Of a DNA stretch of 46,562 bases, positions 7,708 through 16,297 are shown in pieces; position 1 is the stretch's first letter; every line of letters starts with the position of its first letter. The notes beneath the pieces are model-generated. The model worked only from the letters and a program-made list of their open reading frames with translations. It was not told the DNA's origin and ran no database searches. The position numbers were made by a program, and so were the translations under genes. The stretch is from Alistipes senegalensis (GTDB lineage: Bacteria; Bacteroidota; Bacteroidia; Bacteroidales; Rikenellaceae), in the NCBI GenBank assembly GCA_023665825.1, contig JAMPDE010000001.1, positions 439,726 to 486,287 on the forward strand, given 5' to 3'.

Positions 7708-10164
7708 TCAGTTGCCGAAATGAACGCGCACTTTGACGTAAAATGCCCTCCCCGCCTTTTGGAGGCTGAAATTGTCGTATAGCCGCGCATCGGTCAGGTT
7801 GCGGCACTCCAACGAAATGTTGTAGCGTCCGTTTTCGATGCTGTATGCGAGCGAGAGGTTGTGCGACAGCTGGTCGGGGACATAGGCTTTGGAGGCCTTG
7901 TCTCCGATGTTTTCCCAGTTGAGCGGAAAATCGTGCTGCCAGAATCCGTCGTAACCCACCGTAAGCAGGTTCCCCTTGCCGAAAAGGTCGTGCCAGTGGA
8001 ACGCGGCGTCGAAGTTGGCGAAGCGGTAGGGGATGTTCGGCAGCCGCACCTTGTAGTGCATGTTTTCCTGCTGCGAGGAGCCGGTCCAGTAGCGTTCGCA
8101 GTCGCGGGTGTCGATGCTGTTCCATGTGCCGCCGAGATCGAACCAGCGGGCGAAGGCGTAGCGCAAAGAGAGGTTGTACCCTTGTGTACGCACGTGCCCG
8201 TGATTCTCGTAGATGCCGTATTGCGTCGAGCCGTGCTTGCCCAGTCCGCGCTTGATGAACTCTTTCGTATTGCGATAGATGAGGCTGACGTCGGCATAGA
8301 GGCCGTGTTTGCCGAATCGTCGGTCATAGCCGAAGTTGAGGTTGAAGTTGTCGCTCTTTTCGGGCCGGAGGTCGGCGCGTCCTGCTTCGAGGTCTTCGTC
8401 GCCGAACAGTTCGTCGGTCGTAGGCAGGCGGAACGCCCGCTCGTAGGATAGCTTGGCCTGCAACCCTTTCAGGATGTAGCAGGTGCCGGCAGCTCCGTAG
8501 CCCCATGCCGAGACGTTTTTGCCCAGCTCGACGTAGTCGCCCACGCCGTCGGCGCTGCGGGACACGGGGCCTCGATTGTATTGCAGGTAGTATTTCACGA
8601 AAACCGATGCGTTCCACCGCTCGGAGGGGGTCGCCCGATAGGCGAGGCCTCCGATGTTCTTGCGGGTGATTTTCGGGATGGAGAAATCCGTCAGCACCGA
8701 CGAGGTGCCGATGTGCGAACGGCTCGTGCGGCGGAAATCGCTGTAAACGTGATTGAACGTCAGCGTGTGGATGTTGCCGATGCGGTAGTTGAGGGTCAGC
8801 GTGGCGTTCCAGTTCGTGTTCTTCGATTCGCTGTTCTGGTACGATTGTTCGCCGCGACTCTCTTTTTTGTAATAACGGCCGTACCAGTTGTAATAGCGGG
8901 CTGCCGTGTCGATGTTGCGGGTGATGTTGTAGTTGCAGTTGGCCGTTACGAGCAGGTCGAGCCCTTCGGTGAGCAGGTCGTGCTTGACGTATTCCAGCGA
9001 CGGGACGAACGAATGCCCTTTGCGGTGTTTCTCGCCGAAAACGATCTCCTGATAAACGCCGGTCTGAATCTCCTTGTAGAAATTCGAGTAGGAGAGACCC
9101 AGCACGAACCGGTCGGCCCATCGTTTGCCTGCGAAGCCCGCTTTACCGAGCACGACTTCGTTGCGGAACGCATCGTTGAACCGGCGGACGTGTTTCAAGT
9201 CGTTCTTGTCGACCGGAAACTTATGGATCGAGCCGTCGGGTTGCACCTCGAATTCGCGTACCCAGTTGTCGATGCGGTAGTCGTTGTCCGAATAGTTCTG
9301 GAACGCGTCGATTTCGTAGAGAAAACCGCTTTCGGTCGTCTGCCCGAATCGGAGGTTCGAGCGGTGGGTGTTGAACGAACCGTAGGAATAGGAGGCATCC
9401 GCGAACCACTTGCGTCGTCGTTTGTCGGTGACGATGTTGATGACGCCGCCGATGGCGTCGGTGCCGAAACCGACGGGCACCACACCTTTGTAGACCTCGA
9501 TGCGTTCGGCGAAGCCCGCCGGGATGTTGTTGAGATCGAACGCTTGTCCGGCGCCCTCCTGCGGCACGCCGTCGATGAAGACCTTGACGTGCTTGCCGCT
9601 GAACCCGTCGAGCATCAGTTGCATGTCGGACCCCACGCCGCCCGATTCGCGGAGTTTCATGCCGGGCAGCTGCGACAGCGCGTCGCTCAAGCTCTTGGTC
9701 GTATTCTGCAACGCTTTGGTATCTACGGCCACCGCATTGAACGGCGACTGCCGCACGCGGCTCACGCCGCTGCCCGTGACGACGACCTCTTCGAGTTCCG
9801 TTGACGTCGGTTGCAGAACGATCGTCAGGTCTTTTATGTCCCGGCCGACCGTGATGGTTTTCTCGACGGATTCGTATCCGATGACCGATACGGCCAACGT
9901 ATGCGTCCCGAACGGTATCTTGAAACGGAACGATCCCTCGTCGTCCGTCGAGCATCCGTAATTCGTCCCTTTCAGGCAGACCGAAGCGAAGGCGATTGCC
10001 GTGCTGTCTTTTTCTATCACTTTGCCCGAACACCACGCGAAAGTGCGCGGGCCGTGATGCTCGGTGTGCGGATGGCGGACTTGGGCGGCGACCGGCAGGG
10101 AACTGGCTATCAGCATCGTTATCGCCAATGTCCATACGCCTGCTTTCCTGTTTGTATCTATCAT
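7708..10164 (-). CDS. xusA: TonB-dependent receptor, XusA-like, 818 aa
   Basis: This is an outer-membrane active transporter. After a signal peptide (to about residue 27) comes a carboxypeptidase-regulatory-like domain (about 45-120: [31 protein letters not shown]). A TonB-box-like segment EEVVVTG and the plug domain (about 130-245: [29 protein letters not shown]) follow, then a 22-strand-type barrel to the C-terminus. The mature N-terminus is unusually histidine-rich ([11 protein letters not shown]). It is the first gene of the operon with the DUF4374 and PepSY genes and has a good TTG-N20-TAATTTTG promoter. Order and families point to siderophore or iron import, but I see no clear Fur box. 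The substrate is inferred only from context. Confidence 0.9.
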   Translation of the reverse strand: MIDTNRKAGVWTLAITMLIASSLPVAAQVRHPHTEHHGPRTFAWCSGKVIEKDSTAIAFASVCLKGTNYGCSTDDEGSFRFKIPFGTHTLAVSVIGYESVEKTITVGRDIKDLTIVLQPTSTELEEVVVTGSGVSRVRQSPFNAVAVDTKALQNTTKSLSDALSQLPGMKLRESGGVGSDMQLMLDGFSGKHVKVFIDGVPQEGAGQAFDLNNIPAGFAERIEVYKGVVPVGFGTDAIGGVINIVTDKRRRKWFADASYSYGSFNTHRSNLRFGQTTESGFLYEIDAFQNYSDNDYRIDNWVREFEVQPDGSIHKFPVDKNDLKHVRRFNDAFRNEVVLGKAGFAGKRWADRFVLGLSYSNFYKEIQTGVYQEIVFGEKHRKGHSFVPSLEYVKHDLLTEGLDLLVTANCNYNITRNIDTAARYYNWYGRYYKKESRGEQSYQNSESKNTNWNATLTLNYRIGNIHTLTFNHVYSDFRRTSRSHIGTSSVLTDFSIPKITRKNIGGLAYRATPSERWNASVFVKYYLQYNRGPVSRSADGVGDYVELGKNVSAWGYGAAGTCYILKGLQAKLSYERAFRLPTTDELFGDEDLEAGRADLRPEKSDNFNLNFGYDRRFGKHGLYADVSLIYRNTKEFIKRGLGKHGSTQYGIYENHGHVRTQGYNLSLRYAFARWFDLGGTWNSIDTRDCERYWTGSSQQENMHYKVRLPNIPYRFANFDAAFHWHDLFGKGNLLTVGYDGFWQHDFPLNWENIGDKASKAYVPDQLSHNLSLAYSIENGRYNISLECRNLTDARLYDNFSLQKAGRAFYVKVRVHFGN

Positions 10165-10189
10165 CGGCGGAGTGGGTTGGTTTGCGTGG

Positions 10190-10220
10190 CAAAATTACCC
10201 CTCCCCTTGAAATCCGGCAA
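10190..10220 (-). promoter_or_regulatory. Promoter of the Xus-like operon
   Basis: On the minus strand TTG (10,218-10,220) is separated by 20 bases from TAATTTTG (10,190-10,197), matching the Bacteroidota -33/-7 consensus. The start codon is 25 bases downstream. No obvious Fur-type palindrome overlaps it. Confidence 0.65.
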
Positions 10221-10340
10221 TCGCATTTTTTAGGGATTTCGTGTCGATTCGGAGTGCCGGAAATACCTGATTTCGGTTAGCGGGCCGCTCGAATGATTGC
10301 TCGATGCCGGACGATTCGTTGTCGGATATATATATCGAAA

Positions 10341-10378
10341 ACACCCGACTTTACATGCTCGGACGTAAAGTCGGGTGT
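10341..10378 (-). terminator. Terminator downstream of tRNA-Ser
   Basis: A perfect 14-bp stem (ACACCCGACTTTAC with GTAAAGTCGGGTGT) closes a 10-base loop. On the minus strand it is followed by a short TTTC tract. It lies 33 bases beyond the tRNA 3' end and insulates the uptake operon. Confidence 0.75.
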
Positions 10379-10411
10379 CGATCGTGCAAATGTTTGATAT
10401 TCAAACTTGCT

Positions 10412-10502
10412 TGGCGGAGAGAAGGGGATTCGAACCCCTGAAACCCTTTGGGGGTTTACTCGCTTTCCAGGCGGGCCAGTTCAACCACTCCTGCATCTCT
10501 CC
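10412..10502 (-). tRNA. tRNA-Ser (GGA anticodon), 91 nt including CCA
   Basis: On the minus strand a 7-bp acceptor stem (GGAGAGA with TCTCTCC), discriminator G and encoded CCA are present. The T-arm is AGGGG-TTCGAAT-CCCCT. The anticodon loop CTGGAAA gives GGA, reading serine UCC/UCU codons. The long variable arm (AAACCCCCAAAGGGTTT region) is the class II feature expected of tRNA-Ser. Confidence 0.97.
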
Positions 10503-10514
10503 GAATCGGGCGAA

Positions 10515-10522
10515 CAAAGATA
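10515..10522 (-). promoter_or_regulatory. -7 element for tRNA-Ser
   Basis: CAAAGATA reads TATCTTTG on the minus strand and lies 12 bases upstream of the mature tRNA 5' end. Confidence 0.55.
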
Positions 10523-10615
10523 GGTATAATTTTCCGAAATCGGGAAAAATTCGGCGGATTTATGCAGCTTCGGTATCCGGGACGCACTGCGGCAGGCCGG
10601 CCCCGTGTCCCTTAA

Positions 10616-11578
10616 TTAAAATTTGCGCACGGCCCGTACCAAGAACTTGTTGTATTTCGGAATGTCGACGAGGTAGGGCGGTTGCAGATCCATGTGCGAC
10701 GTGCAGGCCTCTTTGGCGTTCCGCTCGGTCGACGAAAAATAGTAGACCAGCCGGTCCATCCGCTTGCCGCCGTGCTCTTTCAGCGTATTGTTGAATCGGT
10801 TACGGGCGTGCCGGTCGAACTTCGTGCGCGTGCCGCCGTTGAAGTTGTTGCCGATTTGCAGCAGCTCGTTGATGGCGGGCAGGTACCACCCCTCGCCTTT
10901 GTCGCGGCACCATTTGAACGCCGGGAAATCCTCCCACGAAGCCCCGTTCGCCGCGATGTAGGCAGCGACTTTCTCCATGTTCGCCGCGCCGTCCGCCGTA
11001 TCGTCGGCACCTACGAGCCGCAAATCCGATTTGTCGTATTCGCTCCAATGCAGATAGATTTCGTCGGGCGACAGAATCAGCCCGTGCATCCGGTCTTCGT
11101 CCAGCGCGCAGACGATTCCCTGCACGCCGTCGCGGTCGTACCACTCGCCGATTTCATAGGGGCGCATCGCTTGCCAGTACTGCGCGGGGGTAGTTTGCAG
11201 CGGAGTTGCCGTTCCTGCGGCCGGTGCAGCCGACTGCTGCGGGGTGGCTGCCGGTTGCAGGGCGGTGGATTGTTGTGCGACAGTTTCCGGTTGCGTTTGC
11301 ACGGTATCGGCCGTTTGCGGGGCGGGAACCGGTTGTGCGGGCCGGAACGTGTCCGTTTCGCCGTTGGCATAGCGGATGTGGTCGATGTCGCCGATCGGCA
11401 GCACGTAGGTCGGGCCGTCGGGGTTGCTGAAACGTTTGTAGCGTATTTGTTCCGGGCCGATTTCCAGCACGCGGGCTTCGATTTGCGTGCGGTCGGTCTT
11501 GACGATGCGGTCTTGGGCGGAGAGGGTCGCGACGCTGCACAGCGCGGCCAGCAGGATTCCGAATTTTTTGTTCGACAT
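10616..11578 (-). CDS. Secreted DUF1566-type protein with Pro/Gln/Ala-rich linker, 320 aa
   Basis: The function is unknown. The start at 11,578 gives a signal peptide (MSNKKFGILLAALCSVATLSAQ) and lies just downstream of a TATCTTTG element. Residues 23-75 form a small beta domain (RIVKTDRTQIEARVLEIG, YVLPIGDIDHIRYANG) typical of short secreted Bacteroidota proteins. A low-complexity linker rich in P, Q, A and T follows over about 80-135. The C-terminal part (140-320) has DUF1566/Lcl-like features: GIVCALDEDRMHGLILS, KWCRDKGEGWYLPAINEL and a final YYFSSTERN segment. The long in-frame extension upstream of 11,578 is shadow of the receptor gene and was discarded. Confidence 0.75.
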   Translation of the reverse strand: MSNKKFGILLAALCSVATLSAQDRIVKTDRTQIEARVLEIGPEQIRYKRFSNPDGPTYVLPIGDIDHIRYANGETDTFRPAQPVPAPQTADTVQTQPETVAQQSTALQPAATPQQSAAPAAGTATPLQTTPAQYWQAMRPYEIGEWYDRDGVQGIVCALDEDRMHGLILSPDEIYLHWSEYDKSDLRLVGADDTADGAANMEKVAAYIAANGASWEDFPAFKWCRDKGEGWYLPAINELLQIGNNFNGGTRTKFDRHARNRFNNTLKEHGGKRMDRLVYYFSSTERNAKEACTSHMDLQPPYLVDIPKYNKFLVRAVRKF

Positions 11579-11602
11579 GGCTTTTCCGAATGATGGTTCG
11601 TA

Positions 11603-11610
11603 CAAAGATA
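11603..11610 (-). promoter_or_regulatory. -7 element for the DUF1566-type gene
   Basis: CAAAGATA reads TATCTTTG on the minus strand, 24 bases upstream of the start codon and downstream of the BtuB-like stop. This gene is therefore probably transcribed separately from the cobalamin operon. Confidence 0.5.
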
Positions 11611-11652
11611 ACGTTTTTTCGCAAGTTTTCTTGTGCGTTCGGCGGCCGCAGG

Positions 11653-13743
11653 TCATCGGGCCGAGTTGCGCCGGCCCCAGCGGGGCCGGATGCCGACGAA
11701 AATTTCGTAATGGATGCCCGGCATCGGGCGCGACAGCACGGAGAGGTACTCCTCGTCGAAGAGGTTGTGCACGGTGCCTTGAAGCGACAGCTCGGCCCAC
11801 CTGAACGAAAATCCCTTTTCGAGCGAGAGGTCGCTCATGAAATAGGCGGGCAGGGATCCCGTCAAGGTGCGGTCGTTGCTCGACATGGTGTAGCGGCGGC
11901 TGTAATGGCACCACTTGTAGCGGAATCCCCAGCTGCGCCACGTGAGCCGTCCCGTGAGGGTCGCCGAGTATTCGGGCACGTAGGGCAGCTGCTTGCCGAC
12001 GGAACGGTCGGCCGGTGTCGTCGGTCGGCCGCAGTTGACGGAGGGTGTCCACGCAAACGTTCCGTTCAACCCCATGCGCCACGCGCTGCCGAGCGTGACG
12101 GCGCAATCGGCCTGCATCTCCACGCCGTAGGCGTGTACCCGCTGCAAGTTGCGCGGCGAGAAGAATCCTTTGGGCGTCGGGAGCCAGAGTATCCAGTCGT
12201 CGATATGCGAATCGAACCACGTGACGCCGCCGCCGAGCGAATAACGCCCTGACTTGCCGACCGAGAACGACAGTCCCGCGTCGTACGTCCAGCCCCGTTC
12301 GCGCCGCAAGTCGGGGTTGCCGCCCGGCAGGAAATAGAGGTCGTTGAGCGTCGGGAAACGGTGGTTGCGCGATACGGAAGCTTTGGCCACGAGGTTGCCG
12401 CGCCGCGAGAGCACGCCGTCGACAAACAGCGCCGGAATCGGCGGGGCCCACTGCCTGCCATAGAGCTCCTCGCGCAGTACGACCGACACGCCCAGCCGCT
12501 CGACGGGCCGCCACTTGACCGACAGCGCGCCCGACACTTCGATGCGCCCCTTGTCGTAGCCGACGACCGCGCGGTCGCCTTGCTGCGTGATGACGTTTTT
12601 GTCGCGCGTTTCGACCAGATGTTGGTAGACGGCGGCGTCGGCCGTGAAAAGCCACCGTTCGCCGAGTGCATATTCGCCTGCGACCTGCCCGTAGAAGGTG
12701 TCGATGCGACTGCGCGAACGGGTCATCGGCGTCATCGTGCCGTTGCCCGGGTCGCGTCGGTAATCGTAGGCCATCCACGTGTGGATGTAACCCGCTTTCG
12801 CGCCGATTTTCCACGCTGAACGCACGTGATCCCACGACACGATGCCGCGCAGCGTCTGTTCGCGCTGCCGGTTCTCGAACTCCGTCGGGCGGCCGTAGTC
12901 GGTCGTGAGCATGGGCAGTTCGCGGTCGGAGCGGAGGTACCACGCATTCAGCCCGAAGCGGTCGCCGCGCCGCGTGTTGCAGTAGACCTCCTGCAACACG
13001 TGCAGGTCTTTGAATGCACCGCTCCGGTTGCGTTCGACGGGGTAGTACGCATCGACCAGATTGCGGTCGTCGTCGTAGACGAGTATCTTTTTGTCGCGGT
13101 TGCGGTATTCGTAGTCGTTGGGCGACGAGGAATAGACCACGCGCGTCGAGGTCTGCCAGTGTTCGTCGCCGTAGGTCAGGCGCAGGAACTCGTCGAACGT
13201 GCGGAACGACCCGATGCCCTGCACGTATTGCAGGCCCAGTCCGCGTGTGTCGGCGGGCGCGGTCGCGAGTTTGACCGAGCCGCCCAGCCCGCCGCCCGTG
13301 TCGTTTACCGACGAGGTGCCGTGCAGCAGCGCGGCGTCGTCGATGAAGTAGGCCGGAATCATCGAAAAATCGGTCATGCCTAGCATCGGCGAGTTGATGC
13401 GCATGCCGTTCCACGTCACCTGCGTGTGCGAGGGCGAGGTGCCCCGAAAGGCGACCGTCGAGAGCGTGGCGCGCCCGTATTGTTTGACGAAAACCGGCGA
13501 ATGGAACGTCAGCACGTCGGCCATCGACTGCGCGATATGCTCTTTCAGAACGGCCGAATCGAGCTCCGTGCGTTGCACGCCGATCGCCTTCATGGGGCGT
13601 CGGGCCGAAACCGCGACCTCGCGGATCGGGACGGCGTAGGCGGGATTTTCGTTCCACCAGTCGCCTTGCTGCTGCGCCGATACCGGGAGCGCGGTGCAGA
13701 GGCAGGCAAGTATCAAAAGCGAATTCCGGGAGGTCGTTTTCAT
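11653..13743 (-). CDS. btuB: BtuB-like TonB-dependent cobalamin receptor, 696 aa
   Basis: This is an outer-membrane receptor that would import corrinoids using TonB energy. A signal peptide (to about residue 24, VSAQ) is followed by a short N-terminal region with a TonB-box-like REVAVSARR segment, and the plug (about 60-165: STVAFRGTSPSHTQVTWNG, GGGLGGSVKLATAP). The barrel ends in a typical C-terminal segment with FDEEYLSVLSRPMPG. It has no carboxypeptidase-regulatory domain, unlike the 818-aa receptor upstream. It is the third gene after a cobalamin riboswitch, 12 bases after the BtuG-like gene, and that is the main basis for the substrate call. No BtuCDF transporter lies in the window. Confidence 0.85.
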   Translation of the reverse strand: MKTTSRNSLLILACLCTALPVSAQQQGDWWNENPAYAVPIREVAVSARRPMKAIGVQRTELDSAVLKEHIAQSMADVLTFHSPVFVKQYGRATLSTVAFRGTSPSHTQVTWNGMRINSPMLGMTDFSMIPAYFIDDAALLHGTSSVNDTGGGLGGSVKLATAPADTRGLGLQYVQGIGSFRTFDEFLRLTYGDEHWQTSTRVVYSSSPNDYEYRNRDKKILVYDDDRNLVDAYYPVERNRSGAFKDLHVLQEVYCNTRRGDRFGLNAWYLRSDRELPMLTTDYGRPTEFENRQREQTLRGIVSWDHVRSAWKIGAKAGYIHTWMAYDYRRDPGNGTMTPMTRSRSRIDTFYGQVAGEYALGERWLFTADAAVYQHLVETRDKNVITQQGDRAVVGYDKGRIEVSGALSVKWRPVERLGVSVVLREELYGRQWAPPIPALFVDGVLSRRGNLVAKASVSRNHRFPTLNDLYFLPGGNPDLRRERGWTYDAGLSFSVGKSGRYSLGGGVTWFDSHIDDWILWLPTPKGFFSPRNLQRVHAYGVEMQADCAVTLGSAWRMGLNGTFAWTPSVNCGRPTTPADRSVGKQLPYVPEYSATLTGRLTWRSWGFRYKWCHYSRRYTMSSNDRTLTGSLPAYFMSDLSLEKGFSFRWAELSLQGTVHNLFDEEYLSVLSRPMPGIHYEIFVGIRPRWGRRNSAR

Positions 13744-13755
13744 GCGTGCGTGCGG

Positions 13756-14841
13756 TTATTTCCAGCAGAATGCGCCCGGAGTGACGCCCGCATAAAATTC
13801 GTCGAGCAGCGCGCCTTGCGCCGAATAGCGGTAGACGATGCCCGCCTGTTGGTAGTCGATGGCGTCGGCGACATAGATTTCGCCGCTCGCGGGGTCGACC
13901 GTGAGCCCGTAATAGAGCGTGCCCGTGCCCTCGATGAGCGGCTGCGTCGGAAGCGTTTCCGCCTCGATGTCCATCGTCCATACGGCCTCGTCGTCGAGCC
14001 AGTAGAGCCGGTCGCCCGAGCCGTCGAGTTGCAGTTCCGACGGATTTTCTCCGAACGGGAAGAGGAACCGTCGTTCGATGACGAACGTGTCGGGGTCGAT
14101 GCGGCAGAGCATCGGGGCTTCGTGACCGTAGGGGCTTCCCTCGTAGCCGCCGTCGGTCATCGTCCACAACTTGCGGCGGCTGTCCATGACCAGCGACTTG
14201 GGCTGGATGCCCACCGCGAGTTCATTCACGACCGTATCGGTGGCGGTGTCGACTTTGAAGATGCGGTTCTGGTACGACCAGCTGCTGACGTAGACATACC
14301 GGCCGTCCTGCACCATGCGTTCGGTCGAACCCGATTCCGTCGTCATTTCGGGGCAGACGATGTGCCCCGTGATCTCGAACGTGCGCGGGTCGACGACGAA
14401 AATGCGGTTGTCCCACAGCTGCGTCACGTAGGCCTTCGCATCCGAAACGAAGTGGATGTAGCGCGGCGAGGTGAAGCCCTCGATATGCCCGACGATGCGG
14501 AACGTCGCGAGGTCGATGGCGAAGACCACGTGCGAATGGTTCACCACGATCCAGCCCACGCCGTTGCGGACGGTCATCGACTGGGCGGTGTCGCCGAGTT
14601 TCTGCGCGTTGGCGCGGAAAAAAACTTCGTTTTCGGCCTGCTTCGCCGCAGGGTCGTAGTAGGTGAGCGACGCGTTGCCGTACTGGAAATTGCCTTCGTT
14701 GACGACGAAAAGCCCCGTGCCGGAGGCCGCGAACTCCTCCGGCGTGCCGTACTCCCACTCCATGCAGCCCGTGCAGGCCAGTGCGGCGAACGCTCCCGCG
14801 AGCACGATTGCGCGGCGGATATGGTTCTTGCGTAGCGTCAT
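13756..14841 (-). CDS. btuG: BtuG-like surface lipoprotein, YncE/DUF5074-type propeller, 361 aa
   Basis: This is a predicted cobalamin-capturing surface lipoprotein. The start at 14,841 overlaps the upstream stop as ATGA and gives a signal with a lipobox near ACTGC, probable lipid-bearing Cys26, followed by MEWEYGTPEE. About seven repeated blades follow, with motifs like GTGLFVVNEGNFQYGNASLT, GWIVVNHSHVVFAIDLATF and IFVVDPRTFEITGHI, as in YncE/DUF5074 propellers. In Bacteroides, BtuG binds B12 with very high affinity and caps BtuB. The same order and riboswitch control are seen here. An 86-residue in-frame upstream extension was rejected because it overlaps the preceding gene. Confidence 0.85.
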   Translation of the reverse strand: MTLRKNHIRRAIVLAGAFAALACTGCMEWEYGTPEEFAASGTGLFVVNEGNFQYGNASLTYYDPAAKQAENEVFFRANAQKLGDTAQSMTVRNGVGWIVVNHSHVVFAIDLATFRIVGHIEGFTSPRYIHFVSDAKAYVTQLWDNRIFVVDPRTFEITGHIVCPEMTTESGSTERMVQDGRYVYVSSWSYQNRIFKVDTATDTVVNELAVGIQPKSLVMDSRRKLWTMTDGGYEGSPYGHEAPMLCRIDPDTFVIERRFLFPFGENPSELQLDGSGDRLYWLDDEAVWTMDIEAETLPTQPLIEGTGTLYYGLTVDPASGEIYVADAIDYQQAGIVYRYSAQGALLDEFYAGVTPGAFCWK

Positions 14842-15821
14842 TCGTTGCCGGCCGCGCCGCAGAGGTAGAAACCGAATACTTCGGTCGAGAGCTCGCCCAG
14901 CGGGCCGCACTGCTGGTGGATGCCGGTCTGCACCTTGATGAAGTCGATGGACTTCAATTCGGCCGGCGAACCGTCGTCGCGGATGGCGTTGGCGATTCGG
15001 AATCCGATGCGCTGGCCGCTGCCCGCCGCCGTATTGTTGTCGAGTGCGTCCGACCCTGCGTTGTCGGCATACCCCCATGCGAAAGGTTTGTTTTCCCAAA
15101 GTCCCGTCGTGGGGTTCTGGGTGCTTCGGGAGTCCAGCCGCGTGCCGGACAGCGTATAGCTGTCATCGGAAATCCATGCCGGATAATAGGAATCCTGCTT
15201 GTGTTCGGCGACCCGTCCGATTACGCCGCTGTTGCCGTCGGAATCGCGCCACGCGACGGGCTGCCCAGCGCCGGACGGACGGTAGTAGGTGACGGCGTAA
15301 TTTTGCTTGGTTTCGGGCTGGCCGGTTTCGGAGCCTCGCAGCTCGTACCACGTGTCGTCGGGCAGGCCGTTGCCGTTGTCATCGGGCATGACCCAGACGA
15401 TGCCGGGTTCGTTCGAGCTTCCGCTCGCCGAATCGAACGCATTGCCCTCGACGGCGAAGTCGCAGCCGCCGCTGTTCGGGATGCTGCGCCCGAATCCGAC
15501 GACGATGTACCCGCCGAATCCACCCAGCGAAACGAGTTTGTGTCCGTCCAGCCGTTTTTGGGCATAGGCGACGGCGGCTTCGGGGGTCGTTTCCGCGCCG
15601 GAGAATCCGGCGATGGGCTGTTCGTTGATGAATTGGCCCGGTGCGGGACGGTATTCGTGTACCGTGACCGAATAGGCAGTCGGGCAGATGACCGGTCCTT
15701 CGGTGATCGTTTCGTCCTTGTTGCAGGCGGCCAGCGACAACAACAGCGGAGCCGCGAATGCTGTGCACCGCAGGGACACTGCGTCGAAAAACGCCTTCCT
15801 TGTGCCGAGATGATTTTTCAT
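14838..15821 (-). CDS. Surface lipoprotein of the cobalamin operon, 327 aa
   Basis: This is the first gene of the riboswitch-controlled operon. The signal ends in LAAC (lipid-bearing Cys33) followed by NKDE, an acidic surface-export-like start. The mature sequence matches a family found beside BtuG/BtuB genes in Bacteroidota. Its conserved blocks are LVSLGGFGGYIVVGF, EPGIVWVMPDDNGNGLPDD, TWYELRGSE, a cysteine in GCDF and another in the C-terminal QCGPLGELSTEVFGF. The DDNGNGLPDD segment looks like a calcium-binding loop. The role is probably corrinoid capture or receptor assembly, inferred from context. A 90-residue upstream extension was rejected because it would run into the riboswitch. Confidence 0.8.
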   Translation of the reverse strand: MKNHLGTRKAFFDAVSLRCTAFAAPLLLSLAACNKDETITEGPVICPTAYSVTVHEYRPAPGQFINEQPIAGFSGAETTPEAAVAYAQKRLDGHKLVSLGGFGGYIVVGFGRSIPNSGGCDFAVEGNAFDSASGSSNEPGIVWVMPDDNGNGLPDDTWYELRGSETGQPETKQNYAVTYYRPSGAGQPVAWRDSDGNSGVIGRVAEHKQDSYYPAWISDDSYTLSGTRLDSRSTQNPTTGLWENKPFAWGYADNAGSDALDNNTAAGSGQRIGFRIANAIRDDGSPAELKSIDFIKVQTGIHQQCGPLGELSTEVFGFYLCGAAGNE

Positions 15822-15963
15822 AAAGTTTCGTGCGCAATATAGTGATGGTTTCGGAGCTACGGACGCGCCGAACGGGGGCAGGTTACCAAAAAGAAATTGC
15901 GCGGAAATTCGGGAAAGACGGGCAAATTCGTTTCGACAACGCCGACACCTCGCGGTCGCTATC

Positions 15964-16140
15964 CGGTTTCGTCGAGCAGGTCTTCTGGCTCGTCCCGTCC
16001 GTCGCGCCTTCCCGGTTCGCAGACCAGTGGCCAAGAGAGCGGCGGATTTTTCGGGGGACTTACAGCTGCGGGTACAGCTTCGGATTCGCACCGATATTCC
16101 CTTTTGTTCCGTCCGGTCGCGCCGGTGCGGAAACTCGACA
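15964..16140 (-). promoter_or_regulatory. Cobalamin riboswitch
   Basis: On the minus strand the conserved blocks of the AdoCbl/Cbl riboswitch occur in order: GGAACAAAAGGGAA (16,097-16,110), GCTGTACCCGCAGCTGTAAG (16,059-16,078), the B12 box GCCACTG (16,025-16,031), and CCAGAAGACCTGC (about 15,976-15,988). About 140 leader bases separate it from the lipoprotein start codon. In that leader GCGCAAT (minus strand, 15,896-15,902) can pair with ATTGCGC (15,832-15,838), close to the start. It should repress the operon when corrinoids are plentiful. Confidence 0.93.
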
Positions 16141-16143
16141 CGG

Positions 16144-16151
16144 CAAAGGTA
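16144..16151 (-). promoter_or_regulatory. -7 element of the cobalamin operon
   Basis: CAAAGGTA reads TACCTTTG on the minus strand, immediately upstream of the riboswitch aptamer, as expected for its promoter. Confidence 0.55.
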
Positions 16152-16235
16152 GTGTTTTTTTCATCATCTTGTGCGCTGCGCCGATGATTCTTCGCATGTC
16201 CGACGATGTTCCGCCGCAACAAAATGCAAGTAAAC

Positions 16236-16266
16236 TTGTTTTTGTTCTTGCTTATTCGTATCTTTG
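16236..16266 (+). promoter_or_regulatory. Promoter of the coiled-coil gene-zapA unit
   Basis: TTG (16,236-16,238), then 20 bases, then TATCTTTG (16,259-16,266) fits the Bacteroidota promoter consensus well. It diverges from the riboswitch promoter about 85 bases away. Confidence 0.65.
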
Positions 16267-16297
16267 GAGAAAATTATGGGGTACGTCCTCCGAAAAG

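Noticed and set aside
10325-10336. Perfect palindrome GATATATATATC as an operator
   Set aside because: It lies beyond the tRNA terminator and about 100 bases upstream of the Xus-like promoter; simple AT alternation can occur by chance and no second site is seen.
10616-14167. A single 1183-codon minus-strand frame
   Set aside because: Only the last 320 codons are a real gene, with a signal peptide and promoter at 11,578; the rest overlaps the BtuB-like and BtuG-like genes in another frame.
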